In this document: positions 43,701 to 51,892 of the stretch, one piece after another
Numbering within the stretch: the stretch's first letter is position 1
How the letters are laid out: every line of letters begins with the position of its first letter
DNA from: Mycobacterium sp. Root265
GTDB lineage: Bacteria; Actinomycetota; Actinomycetes; Mycobacteriales; Mycobacteriaceae
Assembly: GCF_001428895.1 (NCBI RefSeq)
Contig: NZ_LMJA01000001.1
Span: 311,150-375,149 of the forward strand
Reading direction: 5' to 3'
DNA length: 64,000 nucleotides
The notes under the pieces: model-generated
Database searches by the model: none
Told to the model about the DNA's origin: nothing
Seen by the model: the letters and a program-made list of their open reading frames with translations, nothing else
Translations under genes and position numbers: made by a program

Positions 43701-44526
43701 GATGAAGGGCCGCTTCCCCGACATCCTCAACAACCCGGTCTCCGGCGAGACAGCCCGCAAGCTGTACGACGACGCCCAGGAGATGCTCGACACCCTGATC
43801 AAGGAGAAGTGGCTGACCGCCAACGGGGTGATCGGCTTCTTCCCGGCGAACGCCGTGGGCGACGACATCGAGGTCTACACCGATGAGACCCGCACCGAGG
43901 TGAAGACGAAACTGTTCAACCTGCGCCAGCAGGGCGAGCACCGAGACGGCATCCCCAACCGGTCACTGGGTGACTTCGTCGCACCCAAAGAGACTGGAGC
44001 CGCCGATTTCATTGGCGCCTTCGCCGTCACCACCGGGCTCGGCAGCGGTGACAAGATCACCGCGTTCAAGGCCGACAACGACGACTACAGCGCGATCCTG
44101 CTGGAGTCGCTCGCCGACCGGCTGGCCGAGGCGTTCGCCGAACGGATGCACCAGCGGGTCCGCAAGGAGTTCTGGGGATTCCAGCCCGACGAGCAGCTCG
44201 ACAACGAGGCGCTGATCGCGGAGAAGTACCGGGGAATCCGCCCGGCGCCCGGCTACCCGGCCTGCCCGGAACACACCGAGAAGGCGACGCTCTGGGAGCT
44301 GATGGACGTCAAGGAGCGCACCGGCATCGAACTCACCGAGTCGATGGCGATGTGGCCCGGCGCCGCCGTCAGTGGCTGGTACTTCAGCCACCCGCAGTCG
44401 CAGTACTTCGTGGTCGGCCGGATGGCCCAGGATCAGGTCGCCGACTACGCCAAGCGCAAGGGCTGGACGCTGCAGGAAGCCGAGCGCTGGCTCGGACCCA
44501 ACCTCGGTTACAACCCGGAGGATTGA
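40762..44526 (+). CDS. metH: Cobalamin-dependent methionine synthase
   Basis: Transfers the methyl group of methyl-tetrahydrofolate to homocysteine through cobalamin. The 1254-residue cytosolic enzyme has all four modules: homocysteine domain with zinc cysteines ([17 protein letters not shown], to about 340); pterin-binding barrel (about 360-620); cobalamin domain with the ligand histidine in [13 protein letters not shown] (near 785); and the AdoMet reactivation domain with [15 protein letters not shown] (near 1160). GTG 40762 follows GGAAGGAG. Control is probably by the SAH riboswitch just upstream. It ends 3 bp from the convergent NmrA gene. Confidence 0.96.
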   Translation: MNAAKSDVSAPDTFVPNIRPDCTDELTAALRGRIMVIDGAMGTAIQRDRPDEAGYRGDRFTEWPTALQGNNDLLTLTQPQIIEAIHREYLEAGADILETNTFNANAVSLSDYDMADLSYELNYAGAALARTAADEFSTPDKPRYVAGALGPTTRTASISPDVNDPGARNVSYDQLVAAYLEAANGLVDGGSDIIIVETIFDSLNSKAAVFAIETLFEERGRRWPVIISGTITDASGRTLSGQVTEAFWNAIRHAKPLAVGLNCALGAPEMRPYIAEVARIADTFVSCYPNAGLPNAFGEYDESPEAQAGYIKEFAEAGLVNLVGGCCGTAPPHIAEIAKVVERVAPRTLPEIPVATRLSGLEPLNITDGSLFVNIGERTNITGSARFRNLIKAEDYDSALSVALQQVEVGAQVIDINMDEGMIDGVAAMDRFTKLIASEPDISRVPVMIDSSKWEVIEAGLKNVQGKPIVNSISMKEGEEKFVREARLCRKYGAAVVVMAFDEQGQADNLERRKEICGRAYKILTEEVGFPAEDIIFDPNCFALATGIEEHATYGIDFIEACAWIKENLPGVHISGGISNVSFSFRGNNPVREAIHAVFLFHAIKAGLDMGIVNAGALVPYDSIDPELRDRIEDVVLNRRADAAERLLEIAERFNSSEKADDPVAAEWRSLPVRERITHALVKGIDADVDADTEELRAEIEGAGGRPIEVIEGPLMDGMNVVGDLFGAGKMFLPQVVKSARVMKKAVAYLLPYIEAEKEQNGTTAAKDTNGTIIMATVKGDVHDIGKNIVGVVLQCNNYEVIDLGVMVPAQKILDAAKEHNADIIGLSGLITPSLDEMVNFAVEMERQGLEIPLLIGGATTSRAHTAVKVSPRRSGPVVWVKDASRSVPVAAALLDDKQRPALLEATEKDYASLRERHAQKSERPMLTLEKARANRTPIEWDGYTPPVPAQGLGVREFLDYDLAELREYIDWQPFFNAWEMKGRFPDILNNPVSGETARKLYDDAQEMLDTLIKEKWLTANGVIGFFPANAVGDDIEVYTDETRTEVKTKLFNLRQQGEHRDGIPNRSLGDFVAPKETGAADFIGAFAVTTGLGSGDKITAFKADNDDYSAILLESLADRLAEAFAERMHQRVRKEFWGFQPDEQLDNEALIAEKYRGIRPAPGYPACPEHTEKATLWELMDVKERTGIELTESMAMWPGAAVSGWYFSHPQSQYFVVGRMAQDQVADYAKRKGWTLQEAERWLGPNLGYNPED

Positions 44527-44529
44527 GGC

Positions 44530-45327
44530 TCAGGCGAACTGTTCGGCGTTGGCCGCCGCCCACTGTGTCATCGACAGCGCAGGGGTGCCGGTCAGCCGCT
44601 CGACCAGGTCGTTGGCGTGCTGCGGTCCCGACTCGCCGTCGAACAGGTCCAGGTACCAGTCCACGCCGGCGCCCATCACCGGCCGCAGCAGCGCCTCGGC
44701 CTCGGCCCGGTCGCACCGCTGCATCCGCACGGGCGTGCCGAGGCCGGCGCCGATCTGGCGGGCGATCTCCGCACGCGTGATGGCTTCCGGTCCGGTCAGC
44801 TCGTACATCTGGCCCAGGTGAGCGTCCTGCGGATCGGCCAGCAGGTGCGCGGCGACCCGCGCGATGTCGTCCATGGACACCGGTGACTGAATCGCATCGG
44901 GCGCGAGGTCGCGCACCACACCCGTCTTGATCTGCGGAGCCCACATGGCGAAGTTCTCGCAGAACTCGCCGGGGCCCAATTGGGTGCTGGCCACCGGGGT
45001 GGCGGCGATCCGGTCGGCCTGTTCCTGCCAGTGCGCGGCCCCGGAGAGCGCCACCACATATTTCACCCGGGCCGCGGCGATCATCTCGCAGGTGATGCCG
45101 ATGGTGCGCGGGAACGGCGCCAGGTAGATCTGGTCGACGTCGGCGAGCGCGGGCGACAGCGTCTCGGGCCTGCCCAGAAATCCTGTGACCACTTCCACAC
45201 CGGCGGGCAGATCCGCCTTCGCCGGATCGGAGGTCAGGGCCCGGATATCCGGGACACCCAGGTCGAGTAGTCGATCGACGACCCGGCGGCCGATGTTGCC
45301 GGTGGCGCCCGTCACAAGAACCGTCAT
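44530..45327 (-). CDS. NmrA-like NAD(P)-binding reductase
   Basis: A 265-residue atypical short-chain dehydrogenase of the NmrA/SDR_a5 type: VLVTGATGNIGRRVVDRLLD at the N-terminus, GFLGRPETLSPALADVDQIYL, and ELTGPEAITRAEIARQIGAG near the end. The usual YxxxK pair is not present, which is normal in NmrA-like redox sensors and some quinone or flavin reductases. ATG 45327 lies 7 nt after TAGCGT (45340-45335), so it is probably leaderless. It is the first gene of the accessory segment inserted between metH and hisE. The function is unknown. Confidence 0.85.
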   Translation of the reverse strand: MTVLVTGATGNIGRRVVDRLLDLGVPDIRALTSDPAKADLPAGVEVVTGFLGRPETLSPALADVDQIYLAPFPRTIGITCEMIAAARVKYVVALSGAAHWQEQADRIAATPVASTQLGPGEFCENFAMWAPQIKTGVVRDLAPDAIQSPVSMDDIARVAAHLLADPQDAHLGQMYELTGPEAITRAEIARQIGAGLGTPVRMQRCDRAEAEALLRPVMGAGVDWYLDLFDGESGPQHANDLVERLTGTPALSMTQWAAANAEQFA

Positions 45328-45402
45328 GGCGACCACGCTAGCCGTGTCCGCCGAGCTGCTCAGGTTTTCCGGCCTGCCACGATCAATGAGACAATCGGGG
45401 AC

Positions 45403-46086
45403 ATGCGTGCAGTGCTGTGGGATATGGACGGCACCCTCGTCGACTCCGAAAAGCTTTGGGATATCGGCCTCCAGGAGCTCTATCGCCGGCACGGCCGGGA
45501 GCTGAGCGACGAGGTGCGCGCCACCACCATCGGTGGGTCCAGTGAGGTCGTGATGCAGATCGTGTACGCCGACCTCGGTCTGGACCCCGATCCCGCCGAC
45601 ATCGCCCGGACCGCCGACTGGTTGCACGACTATGTCGGTGAGCTTTTCGAGACCGGCCTGCCGTGGTGTGCGGGCGCGCGCGAGATGCTCGACGAACTCG
45701 CCGCCGACGGTGTGACGATGGCGCTGGTGACCAACACCCGCCGCGCGCTCACCGAGAAGGCCCTCAACAGCATCGGCCGCCACTACTTCACGGTGACCGT
45801 GTGCGGGGACGAGGTGCCCGCGGGCAAGCCGTCCCCGGACCCGTACCTGCGGGCCGCCGCGTTGCTGGGTCTGCAACCCGAGCACTGCCTGGCCATCGAG
45901 GATTCGGTGACCGGCACCACGGCCGCCGAAGCCGCCGGATGTGCAGTGCTGGTGATCCCCAACGAGATCGAGGTGCCTGCGGGTCCGCGGCGCCGTCATG
46001 CCGAGTCGTTGGCCGAACTCAGTGTGGCCCAGCTCCGGGACGTGCACGCCGATCTGGGAACCGAAGTCGGCGAACGCACCGCCTGA
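45403..46086 (+). CDS. HAD-superfamily phosphatase, subfamily IA
   Basis: A 227-residue haloacid-dehalogenase-like hydrolase. Motif I is DMDGTLVDSE (Asp7, Asp9), motif II is LVTNTRR, motif III is the Lys in PAGKPSPDPYL and motif IV is IEDSVTGTTAA. A helical cap lies between residues 15 and 90. It probably acts on a sugar phosphate or phosphoglycolate-like substrate; the exact one is unknown. It lies 86 bp before, and on the same strand as, a sugar-type ABC importer, so it may have a linked job. Confidence 0.88.
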   Translation: MRAVLWDMDGTLVDSEKLWDIGLQELYRRHGRELSDEVRATTIGGSSEVVMQIVYADLGLDPDPADIARTADWLHDYVGELFETGLPWCAGAREMLDELAADGVTMALVTNTRRALTEKALNSIGRHYFTVTVCGDEVPAGKPSPDPYLRAAALLGLQPEHCLAIEDSVTGTTAAEAAGCAVLVIPNEIEVPAGPRRRHAESLAELSVAQLRDVHADLGTEVGERTA

Positions 46087-46153
46087 CCCCGTCTGGGAGT
46101 GCGCACCGAGTCATGATCGCGGTGAGTTTTTACCTCGCCGAGCGCTGCCATGC

Positions 46154-46170
46154 CTTTCTATTCTAGAAAG
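46154..46170. promoter_or_regulatory. Operator dyad at the ABC importer promoter
   Basis: CTTTCTA-TTC-TAGAAAG is a perfect 7-3-7 inverted repeat that overlaps the likely -10 (TATTCT, 46159-46164) and ends 2 bp before the GTG of the binding-protein gene. An AT-rich dyad in this position is typical of a repressor operator. The regulator is not encoded nearby. Confidence 0.6.
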
Positions 46171-46172
46171 TT

Positions 46173-47525
46173 GTGACCACTCACCATTTTTCGCGCCGGC
46201 GTGCGCTGCAGTTGCTCGGACTGGCAGGCGGCGCGGCGGTGCTCGCACCGGTTCTGGCCGCCTGCGGCTCGTCGTCGAGTACCAGCGCATTGCCCAAAAC
46301 CGCTCCGGTATCCGGCCGATTCGACGGCGTGACCCTCAAACTGCTGGTCAACCAGCCGCACGTCACGTCCTTCCGGGACATCCTCGCGCCGGCCTGGGCG
46401 GCGGAGACCGGTGGCGCGCTGGAAGTCACCGCCGCCCCCTATGACCAGCTGACCAGCAAGCAGATCCTCGATGTACAAAGCGGCACCGGGGAATTCGACG
46501 TGTTCGACTACTTCTACTTCGGGCTGGGCGACCTCGTCGACGCCGGGGCACTGGTGGATGTCACCGAGTGGATCGACAACAACACCGACGCCATCGACGT
46601 CAGCGGCTATCTGCCGTCGATCTATGATCCGTACACCCTGCTCGACGACAAGCGGTACGGACTGCCCTACGACGGGGACGTCCACATTCTGTTCTTCAAT
46701 GCCGAACTGCTCGAACGCTATCGGGTGGAACCGCCCAAGACCTGGGACGAGTACGACGAGGTCGCCGCCAAGATCACCACCGATGCCCGTGGCAGCGCCT
46801 ACGGCGCGATCGTGTCGGGTCAGCAGGTGCCGATGATCTTGGGCTGCTCGTACATCAACCGGCTGACCGGATACGGGGGCAATCTGCTCACCGCCGACGG
46901 TAAGCCGGACCTGACGTCGGAGGCGTCCGTCGCGGCCCTGCGTCACCTCGTCGATGTCGCGCCCGCCGCACTGCCCACCCCGCTGCAGATCGGATTCGAT
47001 CAGGCCAATCAGGCCTTCCTGAGCGGTCAGGGCGCCCTGCTGGACACCTGGACCGATATGGCGCTGCGGGCCGAGGATCCGACGGCGTCGAAGATCGCCG
47101 GCCGGTGGGGAGCGGTGTCGCTGCCGGTGGGCGGCTCGAACACCACACCGCGCACCGCACTGGATGCCGGTTTCGGACTGGGCATTTCGACCGCGTCGAA
47201 GAATCAGGACGCTGCGGCGGCCTTCCTCAACTGGGCCACCGCGGCCCCGCAGAACCTGAAGGTGTCCTCCACCGCGGGCGCAGGCATCGACCCGGTGCGT
47301 GGGGACGTGCTCGATTCCGATGGCTACGCCAAGGTGGTGACCGGGGCGATCGAACCGATCCGGCAGGGCCTGCACGGCGATCCGTTGGTGTGGCCCAAGG
47401 GTAAAGGTGCGCCGAAACTGTTGCAGGATCTCGTCGATCAGCTCGCTCTCGCGATCGCGGGCACCCAGACCGTCGAGCAGTCACTGGAGAACGCCCAGAA
47501 GAGCTGGGAGAACGCCGCGACATGA
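46173..47525 (+). CDS. Sugar-type ABC importer, lipoprotein substrate-binding protein
   Basis: A 450-residue extracytoplasmic solute-binding protein of family 1. The N-terminus has a twin-arginine-like SRRRALQLLGLAGGAAVLAP followed by lipobox LAAC, so it is a Tat- or Sec-exported lipoprotein. The mature part shows the family features LPYDGDVHILFFNAELLERY and GAIVSGQQVPMILG. The substrate is unknown, probably a sugar, polyol or glycerol-phosphate compound. It is the first gene of a four-gene operon with ATGA/GTGA overlaps. GTG 46173 is 8 nt after the -10, so the mRNA is nearly leaderless. Confidence 0.88.
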   Translation: MTTHHFSRRRALQLLGLAGGAAVLAPVLAACGSSSSTSALPKTAPVSGRFDGVTLKLLVNQPHVTSFRDILAPAWAAETGGALEVTAAPYDQLTSKQILDVQSGTGEFDVFDYFYFGLGDLVDAGALVDVTEWIDNNTDAIDVSGYLPSIYDPYTLLDDKRYGLPYDGDVHILFFNAELLERYRVEPPKTWDEYDEVAAKITTDARGSAYGAIVSGQQVPMILGCSYINRLTGYGGNLLTADGKPDLTSEASVAALRHLVDVAPAALPTPLQIGFDQANQAFLSGQGALLDTWTDMALRAEDPTASKIAGRWGAVSLPVGGSNTTPRTALDAGFGLGISTASKNQDAAAAFLNWATAAPQNLKVSSTAGAGIDPVRGDVLDSDGYAKVVTGAIEPIRQGLHGDPLVWPKGKGAPKLLQDLVDQLALAIAGTQTVEQSLENAQKSWENAAT

Positions 47526-48394
47526 TCCGTCGCGTCCCGCTCTGGCTGGCGCTGCCCGCCGTCGCTGGACTGGTGTTGTTCCTGGTGTACCCGACCGCGT
47601 ATCTGATCGCCTTGGCGCTCACCGATTCGTCATTGGGAAATCCGTTGCGGGCCTTCACCGGAGCGCAGAACTTCCACACCGCCTTCGACGCGCCGGCCTT
47701 CGTGCCATCACTGTGGCGCTCCACGCTGTTCGCGCTGGTCGCCACGACCGCCACCACCGGGATCGGCCTGCTGCTGGCGGTGCTGCTGCGGGCCCGCGGT
47801 ACCCGGTTCGGCGCCGTCGGGGCGCTGCTGCTGCTGCCACTGGTCACCGCGCCGGTGCTCATCGGGGTGGCCTGGAAACTGTTGCTGGCACCCGTCGGCG
47901 GCGGCCTGTCGGATGTACTGTCGGCTGTCGGCCTGGCCGGCGCCAACCCGCTGGGCTCGGGGGCGGGGGCGTATGCGGTGCTGCTGAGCATCCACATCTG
48001 GCAGTGGACGCCGTTTGCGGTACTCGTGCTGTTCGCCGCCCTCGGCGTGGTGCGTCCCGAGCTGCAGGAATCCGCGCGGATCGATGGGGCCGGGCCGTGG
48101 CGCACCTTCACGAGCGTGACCTGGCCGGCGATCGCGCCGACCGCCTGGGCGGTGTTGATCCTGGAGCTCGTGATCGGCTACCGGGTGTTCGACCTGATCG
48201 TCGTGATCACCTCGGGCGGGCCGGGTTTCGCGACGACGCTGTCGCCGTACCTGATCTACCAGACCGGCTTGCGCGGAAGCTTCGACATGGGCACCGCGGC
48301 GGCGCAGACACTGGTGTTCGCTGCCGTCGTCGGCGTGGTGGCAACGGTCTTCACCGCCGCGCGGTCCCGGTCGGTGGAAGCTGAGCGCGCATGA
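47522..48394 (+). CDS. ABC importer permease, MalF-type
   Basis: A 290-residue inner-membrane permease with six predicted helices. The ATPase-contact loop is ELQESARIDGAGPWRTFTSVTWPAIAP, matching the EAA motif of carbohydrate importers. The ATG overlaps the stop of the binding-protein gene, and the stop overlaps the next permease. It forms the channel together with the 48391 permease. Confidence 0.9.
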   Translation: MIRRVPLWLALPAVAGLVLFLVYPTAYLIALALTDSSLGNPLRAFTGAQNFHTAFDAPAFVPSLWRSTLFALVATTATTGIGLLLAVLLRARGTRFGAVGALLLLPLVTAPVLIGVAWKLLLAPVGGGLSDVLSAVGLAGANPLGSGAGAYAVLLSIHIWQWTPFAVLVLFAALGVVRPELQESARIDGAGPWRTFTSVTWPAIAPTAWAVLILELVIGYRVFDLIVVITSGGPGFATTLSPYLIYQTGLRGSFDMGTAAAQTLVFAAVVGVVATVFTAARSRSVEAERA

Positions 48395-49194
48395 CCACAC
48401 GTGTGCTGATTCGATCGGCTCTCGCCGTTGTGGTGCTGATCGTGCTGATCCCTGTGGGCTATCTGGTGTCGCTGTCGGTGCGCCCGCCTGCCGACGTCCT
48501 GAACTCCAGTCTGCTGCCCGGCGAATGGACATCGGCGAACTTCACCTCCGTGTTCGACACCATCGCGCTGGGCACCATGCTGCAGAACTCGTGGATATCG
48601 GCGGTGGGCGCAGCCGTGCTGGCGGTCGCGATCGCCACTCCCACAGCGTATTTCACCGCGCGCCGATTCGGCGGTGAGCGATTGCTGACCGTCCTGCTGG
48701 CCGCATACTGCGCACCGCCGATCGTCGCGGTCATCCCGCTGTTCTTCCTGTTGCGCAGCGCCGGTCTGACCAACAGCATGGCGGGCCTGATCGTGGTCAA
48801 CGGGATCGCGAACGTTCCGGTCGCCGCCTGGCTGATCGACGGTTTCGTCCGGCGCATACCGATCGAGATCGACGAGGCCGCCGTCATCGACGGACTGTCG
48901 GTGGCCGGCGCGTTCGCCAGGGCCGTGCTGCCTCTGCTGTGGCCCGGGGTGATCGCGGCCCTGCTGGTGGTGTTCTTCCTGTCCTACAACGACTTCCTGT
49001 TCGCCGTGTATCTCGCCGTCACGAAGGAGAGCCAGACCTTGACCGTCGGACTTTCGCTGTTCCAGGGGGACCGCAACGTCCAGTTCGGGCAGCAGGCCGC
49101 TGCGGGACTGCTGGGCATCCTGCCCGTTTATGCGCTGGCGCTGGCGGCCCAGCGGTTCCTGGTCGGCGGTCTGGCGACCGGAGCCACCAAGTGA
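48391..49194 (+). CDS. ABC importer permease, MalG-type
   Basis: A 267-residue second permease of the importer, with six membrane helices and an EAA loop, EIDEAAVIDGLSVAGAFARAVLP. The periplasmic-side PPADVLNSSLLPGEWTSANF segment is typical of MalG-like proteins. Coupled by ATGA to the first permease and by GTGA to the ATPase gene. Confidence 0.9.
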   Translation: MTTRVLIRSALAVVVLIVLIPVGYLVSLSVRPPADVLNSSLLPGEWTSANFTSVFDTIALGTMLQNSWISAVGAAVLAVAIATPTAYFTARRFGGERLLTVLLAAYCAPPIVAVIPLFFLLRSAGLTNSMAGLIVVNGIANVPVAAWLIDGFVRRIPIEIDEAAVIDGLSVAGAFARAVLPLLWPGVIAALLVVFFLSYNDFLFAVYLAVTKESQTLTVGLSLFQGDRNVQFGQQAAAGLLGILPVYALALAAQRFLVGGLATGATK

Positions 49195-50252
49195 CCGCAC
49201 TCGAGTTGACCGGTCTCACGAAGAGTTTCGGCGACGCGACCGTCGTGGACGATCTGACGTTGACGCTGCCCGACGGATCGCTGACCGTGCTGGTCGGCCC
49301 GTCCGGATGCGGCAAGTCCACCACGCTGCGCATCGTCGCCGGACTTGAGTCGGCCGACGCCGGCACCGTGCACATCGGCGACCGGGATGTCACCGCGGAG
49401 ACTCCGCGGCGGCGCGATGTGGCCATGGTGTTCCAGAACTACGCGTTGTACCCGCAGCTGACGGTGGCCCGGAACATCGCCTTCCCGTTGCGGAATGCCG
49501 GAGTGGGCAGGGCCGAGGCCGCCGCCCGCGCCGCCGAAGCGGCAGAACGCGTCGGCATCGCCGGACTGCTCGACCGCAAACCGCGTCAGCTCTCCGGCGG
49601 TCAGCAGCAGCGGGTGGCGATCGCCCGGGCCCTGGTGCGGACCCCGTCGGCCTTCCTCTTCGACGAACCGCTGAGCAATCTCGATGCCAAGCTGCGCGTC
49701 GAGTTGCGCACCGAGATCCGCAGGCTGCAGCAGCAGACCGGGATCACCGCGCTCTATGTCACCCACGACCAGGAGGAGGCGATGACGATCGCCGATCAGC
49801 TGGTGGTGCTGCAGTCCGGTCGCATCGCGCAGAGCGGGACACCCGAACAGCTGTACCGGCGCCCGGCCAACACATTCGTCGCAGGGTTCATCGGATCACC
49901 GAGCATGAACCTGGTCGAAGGCCAGGTGCGCGGGGGCAGCTTCGAGTCCGGTGCGCTGCGGTGGCCGGCACCCGGCGCCGATGGGGCGGTCGTTTTCGGG
50001 GTGCGCCCGGAGGATCTCGTCATCGAACCGGACGATGCCGGTGAGGGCCGGCTGGATCTCATCGAGCTGTTGGGACCGCGCTACGCGGTGATCGTGGAGG
50101 TCGGCGAACACCGCATGACCGCGGTCGTGGAGGCGGCCACGGTGGCGGCCTGGGACACGCCCCCGGGACCCGGTGCACCGGTGCGTGTTCGGGTGCGACC
50201 AGGCCGGGAGCATCTGTTCGATGCGGTGGGCGGGAATCGCCGACCGGACTGA
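49191..50252 (+). CDS. ABC importer ATPase, MalK/UgpC-type
   Basis: A 353-residue nucleotide-binding subunit. Walker A is GPSGCGKSTT (near residue 36), the Q-loop is VFQNYALYPQLTV, the signature is LSGGQQQRVAIARAL, Walker B is FLFDEPLSNLDAKLR and the switch His is in VTHDQEEAMTIAD. The C-terminal TOBE/MalK-type regulatory domain spans about residues 235-350 (VVFGVRPEDLVIE). It completes the importer. MalK-type ATPases can be shared among several sugar importers. Confidence 0.92.
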   Translation: MTALELTGLTKSFGDATVVDDLTLTLPDGSLTVLVGPSGCGKSTTLRIVAGLESADAGTVHIGDRDVTAETPRRRDVAMVFQNYALYPQLTVARNIAFPLRNAGVGRAEAAARAAEAAERVGIAGLLDRKPRQLSGGQQQRVAIARALVRTPSAFLFDEPLSNLDAKLRVELRTEIRRLQQQTGITALYVTHDQEEAMTIADQLVVLQSGRIAQSGTPEQLYRRPANTFVAGFIGSPSMNLVEGQVRGGSFESGALRWPAPGADGAVVFGVRPEDLVIEPDDAGEGRLDLIELLGPRYAVIVEVGEHRMTAVVEAATVAAWDTPPGPGAPVRVRVRPGREHLFDAVGGNRRPD

Positions 50253-50294
50253 GCCGGTAACCGACCCTTTGGGACGGCGACTGTGCGATTGTGA

Positions 50295-50310
50295 TGTGAC
50301 ACGCATCACG
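50295..50310. promoter_or_regulatory. CRP-like site upstream of the sugar porter
   Basis: TGTGA-CACGCA-TCACG matches the TGTGA-N6-TCACA CRP consensus at 9 of 10 positions. It overlaps a wider dyad, GTGATG-N7-CATCAC (50291-50309). It lies 22 bp before the ATG, inside the likely promoter, where a bound CRP would more probably repress than activate. The regulator is inferred. Confidence 0.5.
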
Positions 50311-50332
50311 GCACGGGGTGGAAGGACGATCC

Positions 50333-51802
50333 ATGACGCACGGTCCGGTCGGAGGCGACGAAGCCTCGTTCCTCGATGACGATTCCGGGTTCAGCTCCGG
50401 TCGCACGGCGGTGCGGATCGCGGCGGTCGCCGCGCTCGGCGGCCTGCTGTTCGGCTATGACAGCGCGGTGATCAACGGCGCAGTCGACTCCATCCAGGAG
50501 GACTTCGGGATCGACAACGCGAAACTCGGGTTCGCGGTCGCGTCTGCGCTGCTTGGAGCCGCGGTCGGCGCGATGACAGCGGGCCGCATCGCCGACAAGA
50601 TCGGCCGCATCGCGGTGATGAAGATTGCGGCCGTGTTGTTCCTCATCAGTGCTTTCGGAACGGGCCTGGCACACGAGGTCTGGACGGTGGTGGTGTTCCG
50701 CATCGTCGGTGGCATCGGTGTGGGTGTGGCGTCGGTCATCGCGCCGGCCTATATCGCCGAGACGTCGCCGCCGGGCATCCGCGGCCGGCTGGGCTCACTG
50801 CAGCAATTGGCCATCGTGCTGGGTATCTTCGCGTCCTTTGCGATCAACTGGGTGCTGCAGTGGGCGGCGGGCGGGCCCAACGAGGTGCTGTGGCTGGGCC
50901 TGGACGCCTGGCGGTGGATGTTCCTGGCGATGGCCGTGCCGGCCGTGCTGTACGGCGTGCTGGCCTTCACCATCCCGGAGTCGCCGCGTTATCTCGTTGC
51001 CAGCCACAAGATTCCGGAAGCCCGCCGGGTGTTGAGCATGTTGCTCGGGCAGAAGAACCTGGAGATCACGATCACCCGTATCCGGGACACCCTGGAGCGC
51101 GAGGACAAGCCGTCGCTGCGGGACCTCAAGAAGCCGACCGGCGGCATCTACGGCATCGTCTGGGTGGGTCTGGGCCTGTCGATCTTCCAGCAGTTCGTCG
51201 GCATCAACGTGATCTTCTACTACTCCAACGTGCTGTGGCAGGCGGTCGGCTTCAGCGCCGATGACTCGGCAAAATTCACCGTGATCACCTCGGTCATCAA
51301 CGTGCTGACGACGTTGATCGCGATCGCTCTGATCGACAAGATCGGACGCAAGCCGCTACTGCTGATCGGATCGACCGGCATGGCGGTCACGCTCCTCACG
51401 ATGGCGGTCATCTTCGGTAACGCGACGCTCAACGCCGACGGCACGCCGAGCCTGCCCGGCGCATCCGGGACGATTGCGCTGATCGCGGCCAACCTCTTCG
51501 TCGTCGCGTTCGGTATGTCCTGGGGCCCGGTGGTCTGGGTGCTGCTCGGCGAGATGTTCCCCAACCGCATCCGCGCCGCCGCGCTCGGTATTGCCGCGGC
51601 CGGTCAGTGGGCAGCCAACTGGCTGATCACCGTCACCTTCCCGGGTCTGCGGGAGCACCTGGGCTTGGCCTACGGCTTTTACGCACTGTGCGCGGTGCTG
51701 TCGGGCCTGTTCGTCTGGCGGTGGGTGATGGAGACCAAAGGCGTGTCGCTGGAGGACATGCACGGCTCGATCCTGCGTGAGGACAAATCCGCCACCAACT
51801 GA
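50333..51802 (+). CDS. MFS sugar porter
   Basis: A 489-residue proton/sugar symporter-type transporter with 12 helices. The sugar-porter signatures are GRIADKIGR, RIVGGIGVGVASVIAPAYIAE, PESPRYL, FQQFVGINVIFYYS and DKIGRKPLLLIG. It ends VMETKGVSLEDMHG, the usual C-terminal PETKG region. ATG 50333 follows GGAAGGA (50320-50326); the earlier GTG at 50318 is not needed. Together with the ABC importer it suggests local carbohydrate-uptake specialisation. Confidence 0.92.
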   Translation: MTHGPVGGDEASFLDDDSGFSSGRTAVRIAAVAALGGLLFGYDSAVINGAVDSIQEDFGIDNAKLGFAVASALLGAAVGAMTAGRIADKIGRIAVMKIAAVLFLISAFGTGLAHEVWTVVVFRIVGGIGVGVASVIAPAYIAETSPPGIRGRLGSLQQLAIVLGIFASFAINWVLQWAAGGPNEVLWLGLDAWRWMFLAMAVPAVLYGVLAFTIPESPRYLVASHKIPEARRVLSMLLGQKNLEITITRIRDTLEREDKPSLRDLKKPTGGIYGIVWVGLGLSIFQQFVGINVIFYYSNVLWQAVGFSADDSAKFTVITSVINVLTTLIAIALIDKIGRKPLLLIGSTGMAVTLLTMAVIFGNATLNADGTPSLPGASGTIALIAANLFVVAFGMSWGPVVWVLLGEMFPNRIRAAALGIAAAGQWAANWLITVTFPGLREHLGLAYGFYALCAVLSGLFVWRWVMETKGVSLEDMHGSILREDKSATN

Positions 51803-51892
51803 CCGCCGAGTGCGCCCGGGGGCGATCAGCGGCACATCGGCCCCACCGTTACCTTGAGTGCGGGGAGCACGTCGGTCGTTGGGGGTGAGCAG

